Part shown: positions 34,263 through 42,193 of the stretch, in pieces
Numbering within the stretch: the first letter of the stretch is position 1
Layout: each line of letters starts with the position of its first letter
NCBI GenBank assembly: GCA_022750155.1
Contig: JAKIWG010000006.1
Location: 34,008 to 98,007, forward strand
Reading direction: 5' to 3'
Length of the DNA stretch: 64,000 nt
Origin: Thermoplasmata archaeon
GTDB taxonomy: Archaea; Thermoplasmatota; Thermoplasmata; Lutacidiplasmatales; UBA184
Program-made: the position numbers and the translations under genes
Notes under the pieces: model-generated
Database searches by the model: none
Told to the model about the DNA's origin: nothing
Seen by the model: the letters and a program-made list of their open reading frames with translations, nothing else

Positions 34263-34586
34263 ATGGTCCGTCGGGGAGCGGCCCGCACACGCAAGCCCAC
34301 GCGGACCTCGCCCGCTCGACGGAGCGCGAGCCCGCCCAGACCTTCGCCCTCGGTGCCCGGTAGCATCCCCCCCGCGGTCCACGCGCCGGACGTCCTTCGC
34401 GAAGAGCCTCACGCCCACATGGTGTGCCGCAACTGTGGGCGGATCGCGAGCGTGACGCTGACCCAGCTCGACCTCTTTGAACTCGAACGGCTCGCCGGGC
34501 GCCGACCGCCGCGGTGGTCCGTCGATGGGGTCACCTTCTCCCTGACTGGCCTCTGCCCGAATTGCCGCACCCTCCGCCTCCGCTGA
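34263..34586 (+). CDS. Fur-family C-terminal domain without the DNA-binding domain
   Basis: The last 60 residues are unmistakably the Fur dimerisation and metal domain: EEPHAHMVCRNCGRIASVTLTQLDLFELERL, then FSLTGLCPNCRTL. The HxHMxC..C and CxxC zinc sites are both present. Fur proteins are normally about 130-150 aa with a winged helix first. Here only about 45 basic, proline-rich residues precede the metal domain and no HTH is visible in any frame upstream. The start (ATG 34263) rests on a TATA-like element 27 nt upstream; GTG 34353 is an alternative giving 77 aa. It may be a metal-binding or regulator-modulating protein, or a decayed Fur. Confidence 0.65.
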   Translation: MVRRGAARTRKPTRTSPARRSASPPRPSPSVPGSIPPAVHAPDVLREEPHAHMVCRNCGRIASVTLTQLDLFELERLAGRRPPRWSVDGVTFSLTGLCPNCRTLRLR

Positions 34587-34624
34587 ACCGGAGCGGAATC
34601 GTTCCCCGGGGCGGAGCCGACGCG

Positions 34625-35779
34625 ATGATGGGCTTCCTGACGGTTCCGCGACTGGCGTTCGGGGCGGGAGCGCTCGAGCAGTTGAGCGCGCTGGGGGCAC
34701 GCCGAGCCCTCGTCATCGTCGACCCGAACGTGGCCCGGCTCGGAAAGGAGCGGCGGGCGATCGAGGAACTCCAGAAGACCGATACGACGCTCGAGCTCTG
34801 GGCCGGCCCCCCTGTCGACCCCTCGACGGAGGACCTGGCGCCGGGCGTCGCCCTGGCGACGAGCCTGCAACCGGACTGGATCTTGGCGGTCGGCGGCGGG
34901 AGCACGATCGACGCCGCGAAGGGCGTCTGGGTGCGCTACGAGCGGCTCGAGCTCTCCCTCGACGGTCTGACCCCTCTGATAGAACTGGGGCTCCGTCGAA
35001 AGGCGCGCTTCGTGGCGGTCCCGACGACGAGCGGGAGCGGTGCCGAGGCCTCGTGGACCGCGACGTTCCGAAGGGAGGGCGGCCTCCCCGTCGAGGTCGC
35101 TTCCCGGGAACTCGTGCCCGATTGGGCGCTCCTCGACCCGTCGCTCGCGTGGACGATGCCCCCGGAAGTCACGGCGGATTCCGGCGCCCAGGTACTCGCC
35201 CACGCCTTCGAGGCGATCGCTTCGGAGTGGTCCCATCCGTTCTCCGACGCCCTCGCCCGCGAGGCCCTCGTCGCCGCGCTCACCCACCTCCCCCGGGTGG
35301 CGAAACATCCCGACGACGAGGAAGCTCGGAGCGCGGTCCATTACGCCGCGACCATGGCGGGGGTGGCGATCTCCAACTCCCAGGTGGGCGTGGCGCATGC
35401 GCTCGCCACGGCGCTGGCCTCCGAGTTCCGGATCCCCCGCGGGCGCCTGCTCGGTGTACTCCTTCCATTTGTCCTCGAGTACAATTTTCCCGCCGCCCGA
35501 GACCGATACGGGACCCTCGCCCCGCTCCTGGGGTCGGGCGCCGTCCAGCATCGCGCCGCCCTCCCGGACCGCATCCGCCCGGTGCTCCAGCAGCTCGGAA
35601 TCCCTCCCACCCTCGAAGCGGCGGGGATCTCCGCCTCCCACCTCGTTCCTCTCCTGCCGCTCCTGGCCGAGCGGGCCTCCAAGAGCCCCGGGGCGGTGTC
35701 GAACCCTCGGGTCCCGTCGCTCGAGGAGTTGACCGGTCTCCTCGAGCTCGCCCTCCGGGGTGGGCACGTCCACTTCTGA
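34625..35779 (+). CDS. Iron-containing alcohol dehydrogenase family protein
   Basis: The 384-aa enzyme (ATG 34625, 38 nt after the Fur-like gene) belongs to group III dehydrogenases. FLTVPRLAFGAGALEQLSALGARRALVIVDPNV is the N-terminal strand and SLQPDWILAVGGGSTIDAAKGVW the nucleotide loop. VAVPTTSGSGAEASWTATF and the metal ligands in QVLAHAFEAIASEWSHPFSD and NSQVGVAHALATAL follow. It probably oxidises or reduces a small alcohol/aldehyde with NAD(P), and the substrate is unknown. Closeness to the Fur-like gene could mean metal-linked control, which is inference. The track start (34514) overlaps the Fur-like gene and lacks family homology. Confidence 0.88.
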   Translation: MMGFLTVPRLAFGAGALEQLSALGARRALVIVDPNVARLGKERRAIEELQKTDTTLELWAGPPVDPSTEDLAPGVALATSLQPDWILAVGGGSTIDAAKGVWVRYERLELSLDGLTPLIELGLRRKARFVAVPTTSGSGAEASWTATFRREGGLPVEVASRELVPDWALLDPSLAWTMPPEVTADSGAQVLAHAFEAIASEWSHPFSDALAREALVAALTHLPRVAKHPDDEEARSAVHYAATMAGVAISNSQVGVAHALATALASEFRIPRGRLLGVLLPFVLEYNFPAARDRYGTLAPLLGSGAVQHRAALPDRIRPVLQQLGIPPTLEAAGISASHLVPLLPLLAERASKSPGAVSNPRVPSLEELTGLLELALRGGHVHF

Positions 35780-35826
35780 ACGTGGAGCGCGGGAGGGGAG
35801 GCGAGCTCGGGGCCCCCCCCACTCGG

Positions 35827-36696
35827 CTATCGGGGCGGCATGCGATTCCGACGACCTCGGGCCATGCGAGCCCTAACCATCGTATTGGCGAACGAAGGGA
35901 GTCCGGCGAGCGGACCGGACGGCGTGCGCGCGGGGGGTGCGCGACGCCCGCGCGCGCTCCAGGCACCGAGCGCCCCCGTCGTCGCGCCGGCCCCGATCCC
36001 GGCCAGCAGGATCGGCCAGGGCGTCGCGGGGGCGGTGGCGACCGCGGCCGGAGGCGGAGAGAGGAACAGGTAGAGGGTGACGGGAGCGCCGTCCACCACG
36101 ACCGACGTCGTCGAGCTCTGGTAGCCCGGCCCGGATACGGTCACGGAATAAGTCCCGTTCTCGAGATTCAACCGGTAGGTGCCCGTCGTGCTGGAGGTCG
36201 TGACCACGTCTCCCGGGTTCGCCACCACCACGAACCCGGCGAGCCCGACCGAGTCGCCGCGGTCCACCACCGCGCCGTGGAGCGCGAAGACGAACGGTTG
36301 GAGCGTGACGTTCACCGGGGGTGCTCCCGCGTGGTAGACGATGGTCAGGGTCGCGGAGTGGTACCCCGGGGCGCTCACGGCGAGCGTCACCGACCCGTTC
36401 GGCACGGCGAGGGAGAATCCCCCGTTGGCCGTCGTGAGGGTCGAGGGGCCGGTGCTCGCCGCCACCGTCGCACCCGCGACGGGCCTCGCGGTGAGGCCGT
36501 CGACCACGGAACCGAGGAGCGGAGAGCCGGCGGAGGCCGCCGAGGGGGAGCCGAGGCTCTCAGGGGTCAGGACGGCCGCCGCCGTCGTCGCGGCCGCGCC
36601 ACCCAATGCCCCGAGGCAGACCATGAACAGGAGAAATCGGCGCACACACTCCAAGACGCCCCGGGGGGGGTTTTGGACCTTTGGGTGAGTTCTCAA
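35827..36696 (-). CDS. Membrane-anchored surface protein with two CarboxypepD_reg/PEGA-like domains
   Basis: The 289-aa protein has an N-terminal hydrophobic signal (RRFLLFMVCLGALGGAAATTAAAV). Two related about 75-residue modules follow (LLGSVVDGLTARPVAGATVAAS with GYHSATLTIVYHAG, then ALHGAVVDRGDSVGLAGFVVVA with GYQSSTTSVVVDG). One TM (PWPILLAGIGAGATTGALGAW) precedes a basic cytoplasmic tail (RGRRAPPARTPSGPLAG and RARMARGRRNRMPPR). Each module has the conserved 'G.V.d......aGa.V' start of carboxypeptidase-regulatory-like domains. The role is unknown. Confidence 0.72.
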   Translation of the reverse strand: MRTHPKVQNPPRGVLECVRRFLLFMVCLGALGGAAATTAAAVLTPESLGSPSAASAGSPLLGSVVDGLTARPVAGATVAASTGPSTLTTANGGFSLAVPNGSVTLAVSAPGYHSATLTIVYHAGAPPVNVTLQPFVFALHGAVVDRGDSVGLAGFVVVANPGDVVTTSSTTGTYRLNLENGTYSVTVSGPGYQSSTTSVVVDGAPVTLYLFLSPPPAAVATAPATPWPILLAGIGAGATTGALGAWSARGRRAPPARTPSGPLAGLPSFANTMVRARMARGRRNRMPPR

Positions 36697-36739
36697 TCGG
36701 ACGGAACGGTCCCGGTCGACGGATCAGCGGGACGGACGT

Positions 36740-37828
36740 CTATGCGACGGAAGCAGGCGCCGCGAGCGCCCTGCCCTCCCCCTTGCGGGGGGCCGTCGCC
36801 GGGACCTCCCGGTTCTCGACGGCGTGGTTGATGGCGATCTCGGCGAGGTCGCTCGCGTACGACGCGCTCCGCTCCAGGCTCTCGAGGACGTAGGCGAGGC
36901 TGACCGCGAGCCGCCCCCGCTTCGTGGAGAGCTCGCGAAGGATCTTCTCCCGCTCGCGGGTCACGCGGTGGGCGTGGTCGACGACCGCATTGGCGCGGGC
37001 GATGTCCTTCGTTTCGAGGGCATCGAGCGCTTCCGAGAGCGTCGACGAGGCCTCCGCGGAAAGGGCGTCGAGCTCCCCGACGAGCGAGGGAGGCGGCTTT
37101 TCCTTCCCGAGCATGGCGACGGTATCCGCGATCCGCACCGCGTGGTCGGCGATGCGTTCCAACACGCGGGAAGCGAGCAGGTAGGTCGAGCACTCCGGAA
37201 GGGTGAGGCCGAGGCTCGTGAGCATCCGTGCGTCGCGGAGGGCCGTCGTGACCTGCTTCTGTACGAACCAGTGCAGTCGGTCGACCTCCCAGTCCCTCTC
37301 GACGACGTCGCGGGCGATCGATTCATCCTGGGCACGGAACGCGGCCATCGCGTCGGACTGCATGGCGCGGACCATCTGGTGCATCCGCCGGATCACCGAG
37401 GGGATCGGGAGCGGGTTGGTGCCGATCACGTCCTGGAGCACCACCGCGTCCGCCGTCTCCTCGAGGATCTCCGGACCGATCATCCGCTGGGCGAAGGACC
37501 GCACGACGTCGCGCGTGTGCGGGCTCATCCGGGCCGGGGTCCGCACCTCGAGGAGGGGCGCGCCCGCGATGTACTCGGCGATGAGGATCCGGAATAGGTG
37601 GTCCTCGTTCATGTCGTTGGTCACGTGGACGACCCGCCGGGTCGATTCGGCCCTCGGACCCTCCTCGGCGTAGACCGCGAGCGACCCGTCCGAGCGAGGG
37701 GTGAACAGCAGCACGTCGCCTGCGTGCAGGCCGCGGCTCACGACCCAGGTCTTCGGGAGGGAGACGATGAACGTGGAGCCTCCCGTCTTCTGGATCCGGC
37801 GCCCGTGGAATCCCCCCGTCGTTCGCAT
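36740..37828 (-). CDS. phoU: Second PhoU-family regulator with AbrB domain
   Basis: The 362-aa paralogue of the 6202-7242 protein has an AbrB/SpoVT hairpin (GRRIQKTGGSTFIVSLPKTWVVSRGLHAGDVLLF, residues about 9-43). PhoU repeats follow with the metal motif ERIADHAVRIADTV and the matching SYASDLAEIAINHAV. Two such proteins in 30 kb suggest division of labour in phosphate sensing. A CTATATAG box about 32 nt upstream gives a leaderless start at ATG 37828. It is divergent from the flavoprotein operon. No Pst transporter is adjacent. Confidence 0.9.
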   Translation of the reverse strand: MRTTGGFHGRRIQKTGGSTFIVSLPKTWVVSRGLHAGDVLLFTPRSDGSLAVYAEEGPRAESTRRVVHVTNDMNEDHLFRILIAEYIAGAPLLEVRTPARMSPHTRDVVRSFAQRMIGPEILEETADAVVLQDVIGTNPLPIPSVIRRMHQMVRAMQSDAMAAFRAQDESIARDVVERDWEVDRLHWFVQKQVTTALRDARMLTSLGLTLPECSTYLLASRVLERIADHAVRIADTVAMLGKEKPPPSLVGELDALSAEASSTLSEALDALETKDIARANAVVDHAHRVTREREKILRELSTKRGRLAVSLAYVLESLERSASYASDLAEIAINHAVENREVPATAPRKGEGRALAAPASVA

Positions 37829-37855
37829 GCGGCTCGGATTGCACTTCTCCCTATA

Positions 37856-37863
37856 CTATATAG
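37856..37863 (-). promoter_or_regulatory. TATA box of the second phoU
   Basis: CTATATAG (self-complementary) lies in the A/T island CTATACTATATAGATT, about 28-35 nt before the phoU ATG on the minus strand. Confidence 0.7.
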
Positions 37864-37933
37864 ATTGTCCAAGTCGCCCCCACACGGCTCGCCCGGGCTC
37901 TCGCGGAACCACCCCGTAGCTCCGGCGCGCCGC

Positions 37934-37942
37934 TCTAATACC
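37934..37942 (+). promoter_or_regulatory. TATA-like element of the flavoprotein operon
   Basis: TCTAATACC is centred about 31 nt before the ATG at 37969 and is of the same type as the elements before tyrS and the Fur-like gene. Confidence 0.55.
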
Positions 37943-37968
37943 GGTGCGCCCGGTCCGCTCTGTTCTCC

Positions 37969-39636
37969 ATGGCCTCCCCGCGGGGTACGACGTTCCGGTT
38001 CGGTTCGCGGCGGGTGTCGGTTCCCCCCTCACGCTCCCTGCTCTCGGCGCTGATGGGCTCGCACCTGCCGATCCTGCAGCGGTCGATCCGCTACCATCGC
38101 CCGAGGGCCCCGTTCTGCGGGGTGGGGCAGTGCACGAACTGCCTGATCCGGGTCAACGGGATCCCCAACGTCCGGGCCTGCCGGTACGTTCCGAGCGACG
38201 GGGATTTCGTCGAGACCGAGAACTCGTGGCCGTCTCCCGCGGTCGACCTGCTCTCAGCGCTCGACGTCCTGCTCCCCGGGGGGATCGACACCCTTCGGGG
38301 ATTCCGAAGGCCCGCGTGGGCCACCCCGCTCTACCACCGGGTCGTCCGGAGGCTCTCCGGGTACGGGCGCCTGGCCGATCCGGGCCAGGGGTCCCCGCCA
38401 CCCGTGGGCTCACGCCACGACACCGACGTGGCGGTGATCGGTCTCGGGGTCGCCGGAGCCGCCGCGCTCCGGACCCTTCAGGAGCATGGGGCGAACGCCC
38501 TCGGGATCGAGCGGGGGTCGGTCGAGCCACTGCCTGGGACCCCCGTGCTGCCGGGGACGGCCGCGGCATTCCTTCCGCCGCCGGTGCCGGGACCGGCCCA
38601 CCCCTGGCGAATCGTCTGCGTGGAGCGAGGGTCCCGAGGCGTGCAGGTTCGGGCCCGTGCGGTGGTCGTCGCGACCGGTGGCTACGATGCCGGGCTCTGG
38701 TTCTCCGGAAGCGACCGACCCGGGGTGATGACCGCGGAGGGGGCCTTGTCGATGACCGGGAACGGGGGTCGGGGGGCGTTCCGCAAGGCGGTCGTGTTCG
38801 GCGGCGGCCCGCGCGCCGCCGACCTCCTCGACCGGTGGGGCGCCCTCATCGAAGCCGTCGTCGCACCGGGGGCGGTCTCCCCCGAGGTGAGCGAGAAGGC
38901 CTCGGCGCTCGAGGTCCCGCTCTATCCTCGCACCCTGTTGCTCGCCGCCCGAGGGCGCCGCCGCGTTCGCGCGGCCCTGCTGCGGTCCCGGGCCGAGGGG
39001 ACCGAGTTCGCCGTCGAGGCCGACGCGATCATCCTCGCCCACCGACGACTTCCGCACCCGCAGCTCTACTTCCAGGCCGGGGCGAAGATGGAGTGGCGCC
39101 ACTCCGCGGCGGCGTATTTTCCGACCCTTCGCGAAGGTACCGAGACCAGCCTGCCGGGATTGTTCGCCTCGGGGGAGGGCGCGGGGTTCCTCGGGCCGAC
39201 GGCGGTCGAGGCGAGCGGCGTGGCGGCGGCCCGGCAGGCGATGGGCATGCCGGCTCCCGCGATGGACGAAGGCTCCCGCGTGGACGCGACGGCGCCGAAT
39301 GAGATCGAAGGGTACTATCGCGAGCTCCTCACCGGACGTCGCGTCGGCGGCAAATGGGTCATCTGCCCGTGCGAGGACGTCCTCCTTTCGGAAGTGGAGG
39401 AGGCGCACGCGTTGGGGTACCGCGGGATCGAGGTCCTGAAGCGGTACACCGGGGTGGGGAGCGGCCTCTGCCAGGGTCGCTACTGCCTACCCGACACCCT
39501 CCTCCTGCTCGCCCGTCTGGAGCAGCGCCCGGCCCCGGAGGTCGGCTACATCACCCAGCGCCCGCCGGTCACGCCGTGGTCATTGTCGGCGTTCGCGACG
39601 CTCCCCGAGGACGGGGAACCCGAGGGTCCCGGATGA
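37969..39636 (+). CDS. HcnAB/proline-dehydrogenase-alpha-like flavoprotein with two [2Fe-2S] sites
   Basis: The 555-aa fusion has a plant-type ferredoxin-like HcnA domain (CGVGQCTNCLIRVNGIPNVRAC, four cysteines, residues about 50-71). A Rossmann dinucleotide domain (VAVIGLGVAGAAALRTL, GxGxxG) and a central oxidoreductase domain (VVVATGGYDAGLWFSGSDRPG, then SLPGLFASGEGAGFLGPTAVEASG) follow. The C-terminal BFD-type [2Fe-2S] domain reads VICPCEDVLLSEVEEA and GLCQGRYC. It matches alpha subunits of hydrogen-cyanide synthase, sarcosine/opine oxidase or archaeal dye-linked L-proline dehydrogenases. With the next gene it should form an amino-acid-oxidising complex. Stop and start overlap that gene. 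Confidence 0.87.
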   Translation: MASPRGTTFRFGSRRVSVPPSRSLLSALMGSHLPILQRSIRYHRPRAPFCGVGQCTNCLIRVNGIPNVRACRYVPSDGDFVETENSWPSPAVDLLSALDVLLPGGIDTLRGFRRPAWATPLYHRVVRRLSGYGRLADPGQGSPPPVGSRHDTDVAVIGLGVAGAAALRTLQEHGANALGIERGSVEPLPGTPVLPGTAAAFLPPPVPGPAHPWRIVCVERGSRGVQVRARAVVVATGGYDAGLWFSGSDRPGVMTAEGALSMTGNGGRGAFRKAVVFGGGPRAADLLDRWGALIEAVVAPGAVSPEVSEKASALEVPLYPRTLLLAARGRRRVRAALLRSRAEGTEFAVEADAIILAHRRLPHPQLYFQAGAKMEWRHSAAAYFPTLREGTETSLPGLFASGEGAGFLGPTAVEASGVAAARQAMGMPAPAMDEGSRVDATAPNEIEGYYRELLTGRRVGGKWVICPCEDVLLSEVEEAHALGYRGIEVLKRYTGVGSGLCQGRYCLPDTLLLLARLEQRPAPEVGYITQRPPVTPWSLSAFATLPEDGEPEGPG

Positions 39637-40799
39637 TGCCGCCCTCCCGGGAGCGGTACCACACCGTCGTCGTCGGGGCCGGCATCGTCGGCCTGTTCAC
39701 CGCATACCATCTCGCCCGTGCGGGCGTTGGGCCTGTGCTCGTCGTCGACCGGGGATTCCTTTCCGGCGGCGCCTCGGGTCGAAACGGGGGGGGCGTCCGA
39801 CAGCAGTGGGAGACCGCCGCCACGGTCCGCCTGGCCCGGGAATCCGTCGACGCGTACCGTCGCTTCGGCGGTGAGTTCGGCTACAACATCTGGTTCCGCC
39901 AGGGCGGATACCTGTTCCTCGCCGAGAGTCCGAACGAGCTCGAGCGGTTGCGCAGGGTGCGGACGGTGGTCGAGCGGGAGGGCCTCCGATCCCGGGAGCT
40001 GACCCGGTCGGAGATCCCTCGGTACGCGAACGGGCTCGAGCTGGACGGGGTCGTCGGGGGGACCTTTCTCCAGAGCGACGGGACCCTCTACCCGTTCCCC
40101 GCGATCTGGGGGCTCTACGAGACGGTCCGGTCGCTCGGAGTCGAGGTCCTGCTCGGGGCCGAGGCCACCGGGGTCTCCGCGTCGCAGGGCAAGGTGCGGG
40201 GGCTCCACCTCGCCACGGGCCCGGTGGCGACCGATGCGGTCGTCAACGCGGCCGGAGGCTGGTCCTCGGAGTTCTCCCGCCGCTGCGGCCTCGCCCCATC
40301 GAACACGCCGACCCGGCACGAGATCCTGGCCACGGAGCCGCTCAAACCGTTCCTCGACCCGATGGTCGTGCGGCTTTCCGACGGGCTCTACTTCTCCCAG
40401 ACGATGCGCGGGGAGATCGTGGGTGGGCTCACTCTGTCCCACCCCCCCGGTACCGCCCCGGGAATGCCGAGCTCGGCGAGGTTCCTTCGGGCGATGTCCC
40501 GCGCGCTCACCCAGCTCGTCCCCCGCCTCGCCACCCTGGGGATCCTTCGGGCCTGGTCCGGCTTCTACGACGATACGCCGGACGGGTTGCCCCTGATCGG
40601 CGAAGACCCTCGGCTCATCGGGTTCTTCCAGGCGAACGGCTTCGGCGGACACGGGTTCATGCTCGCCCCCGCCTCGACCCGGCGCGTCGCCCAGGCGGTC
40701 CTCGGCCAACCGAGCGACCTGGACCCCGCGCTCTTCGGCCCCGGGAGATTCCTCGGCCCGCCCCGGGAGCGTCCCGTAGAGGGCGCGCAGCTCGGCTGA
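39633..40799 (+). CDS. FAD-dependent amino-acid oxidoreductase (DAO/HcnC/SoxB-like)
   Basis: The 388-aa enzyme starts YHTVVVGAGIVGLFTAYHLARAGVGPVLVVDRG (GxGxxG FAD site). SGRNGGGVRQQWETAATVRLARESVDAYR is typical of D-amino-acid oxidase/sarcosine oxidase beta chains. AVVNAAGGWSSEF and DDTPDGLPLIGEDPRLIGFFQANGFGGHGFMLAPAS follow. It is the substrate-oxidising partner of the HcnAB-like subunit, as in proline, sarcosine or glycine dehydrogenase complexes. The substrate cannot be fixed from sequence. ATG 39633 or 39636 is the start, overlapping the upstream TGA. Confidence 0.9.
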   Translation: MMPPSRERYHTVVVGAGIVGLFTAYHLARAGVGPVLVVDRGFLSGGASGRNGGGVRQQWETAATVRLARESVDAYRRFGGEFGYNIWFRQGGYLFLAESPNELERLRRVRTVVEREGLRSRELTRSEIPRYANGLELDGVVGGTFLQSDGTLYPFPAIWGLYETVRSLGVEVLLGAEATGVSASQGKVRGLHLATGPVATDAVVNAAGGWSSEFSRRCGLAPSNTPTRHEILATEPLKPFLDPMVVRLSDGLYFSQTMRGEIVGGLTLSHPPGTAPGMPSSARFLRAMSRALTQLVPRLATLGILRAWSGFYDDTPDGLPLIGEDPRLIGFFQANGFGGHGFMLAPASTRRVAQAVLGQPSDLDPALFGPGRFLGPPRERPVEGAQLG

Positions 40800-40848
40800 C
40801 CCACGCGCCCCCCAAGGGGTTTTCCGATGCCCCCGGCTCCCCGACCCG

Positions 40849-42183
40849 ATGGACCGTTCCCCGACCGAGCCGTTCTACGAGCCATTCCCCCGCTCGAGCG
40901 GTCCGCCGGCGAAGGGCCCCGACCCGGTCCACCTGCTGGCGTACCGGGGTGCGGTCACGGGAGCTGACGCCTATCGCGCCGTCCGCTCCGCCGTCCGCGT
41001 CGAGGAGGGCGTCCTGCGGACCGGGAACCGGTTCGTCCCGGCGGACCGGTACCGGGAGATCGCGTTCGTCGCCGTGGGCCATGCGGCGCTCTCCTTCGCC
41101 CTCGGACTGTGCGACGCGTTGGGAGAGCGGTTGACCCAGGGGCTGGTGATCGGCCCCGACCCAATCCCGCCGGAGGTCCCCTTCCGTTCGATCCGCGTGG
41201 GGGACGGTTGGCCCGGATCGGTCGACGCCCAGGCGACATCGGAGTCGGTCCTTGAACTCGCGAGCGGTCTCGGGGAACGGGACCTCCTCCTCGTCGCCCT
41301 GTCCCCGGGCGCACTATGCCACCTCGCCCAGCCCCCGAACGGATGGACCGGGACGGCCTGGGCCGAGTGGCTGCGTCGTGCGAGCGAGAGCGGCGCGACC
41401 GGCGCCGAGGTGGCGAGCCTGGCCCGGCTCAGCGGCCGAGGGGCCGTCGCGGGCCGGGTCGCCCTCGCGGCCCGTGACGCGAGCGTGGTGACCCTCCTCC
41501 TCGAACGGGGCGACGGGGCCGCCGACGTCGGGGGGGGGCCGACCCTCCTTCCGACCTCTGTCGAGCGGGCGAGCGTCCGCGCGATGCTCGAACGGACCGG
41601 CCTATGGGCGAGGATGACCGCGGCGGAAACCGCCCCCTTTCTCGGCCCGGCCGCCCTGTCGCCGAAGCTCGGCGGTCAGGTCCGGCGCCCGGTCGTCGTC
41701 GCCACTCCGGCGGACGCGCTGCGCGGCGCGGCGGACTCGGTCGGCGAGAGGAAGTACATGCCGAGGCTCGCCGCGCTCAGCATCGCCGACCCCCCCGAGG
41801 CCGCGGCCGAACGGTTCCTGGCCCGCGTCGAATCCGTGGTGGAGGAGAACCGTCCGGAGATGATCGACGCCGGTCGCAAGGGGATCGTGGCGTTCGCCGC
41901 GCTGACCCTCGGGCTCCCCGAAGGGGTCGACGAGCAGCCGGCGTTCGAACGGTTCCTCGCCGCTGTCACCTCGAACCTCCGGCGCCGTGAGATGACCGTC
42001 TCGTTGCTTCGGACCGCGGGGTCGCCGTCAGGCCACCCGTCGCCCCCCGGCGCCGTCGTGGGGGGCACGGGCCCACGATCGGGGGAGCGCGCCGGCTCCG
42101 CCCGGCCGCTCCGTATGCGCTCGGGGATCACCGACGTGGGACTGATCGCGGTGGCGCTCTCGCCCGCCTCGCCCGGCGGTTAG
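40849..42183 (+). CDS. Divergent glycerate 2-kinase (DUF4147/MOFRL)-like protein, active site degenerate
   Basis: The 444-aa protein follows the layout of type II glycerate kinases: REIAFVAVGHAALSFALGLCDALGERLTQGLVIG matches their 'vGKAa..Ma....g' strand, and LASGLGERDLLLVALSPGALCHLAQPPNGWT sits where 'LlSGGgSALl..P' is expected. The next landmark, 'RkhLSriKGG', is ASLARLSGRGAVAGRVA here. The phosphate-binding glycines and lysines are largely lost. The C-terminal half differs further, with a helical VGERKYMPRLAALSIAD region. It may be a pseudo-kinase or bind another ligand. It is encoded between the flavoprotein pair and an MFS gene, so it may serve the same pathway. Confidence 0.6.
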   Translation: MDRSPTEPFYEPFPRSSGPPAKGPDPVHLLAYRGAVTGADAYRAVRSAVRVEEGVLRTGNRFVPADRYREIAFVAVGHAALSFALGLCDALGERLTQGLVIGPDPIPPEVPFRSIRVGDGWPGSVDAQATSESVLELASGLGERDLLLVALSPGALCHLAQPPNGWTGTAWAEWLRRASESGATGAEVASLARLSGRGAVAGRVALAARDASVVTLLLERGDGAADVGGGPTLLPTSVERASVRAMLERTGLWARMTAAETAPFLGPAALSPKLGGQVRRPVVVATPADALRGAADSVGERKYMPRLAALSIADPPEAAAERFLARVESVVEENRPEMIDAGRKGIVAFAALTLGLPEGVDEQPAFERFLAAVTSNLRRREMTVSLLRTAGSPSGHPSPPGAVVGGTGPRSGERAGSARPLRMRSGITDVGLIAVALSPASPGG

Positions 42184-42193
42184 GGAGGGTGGC

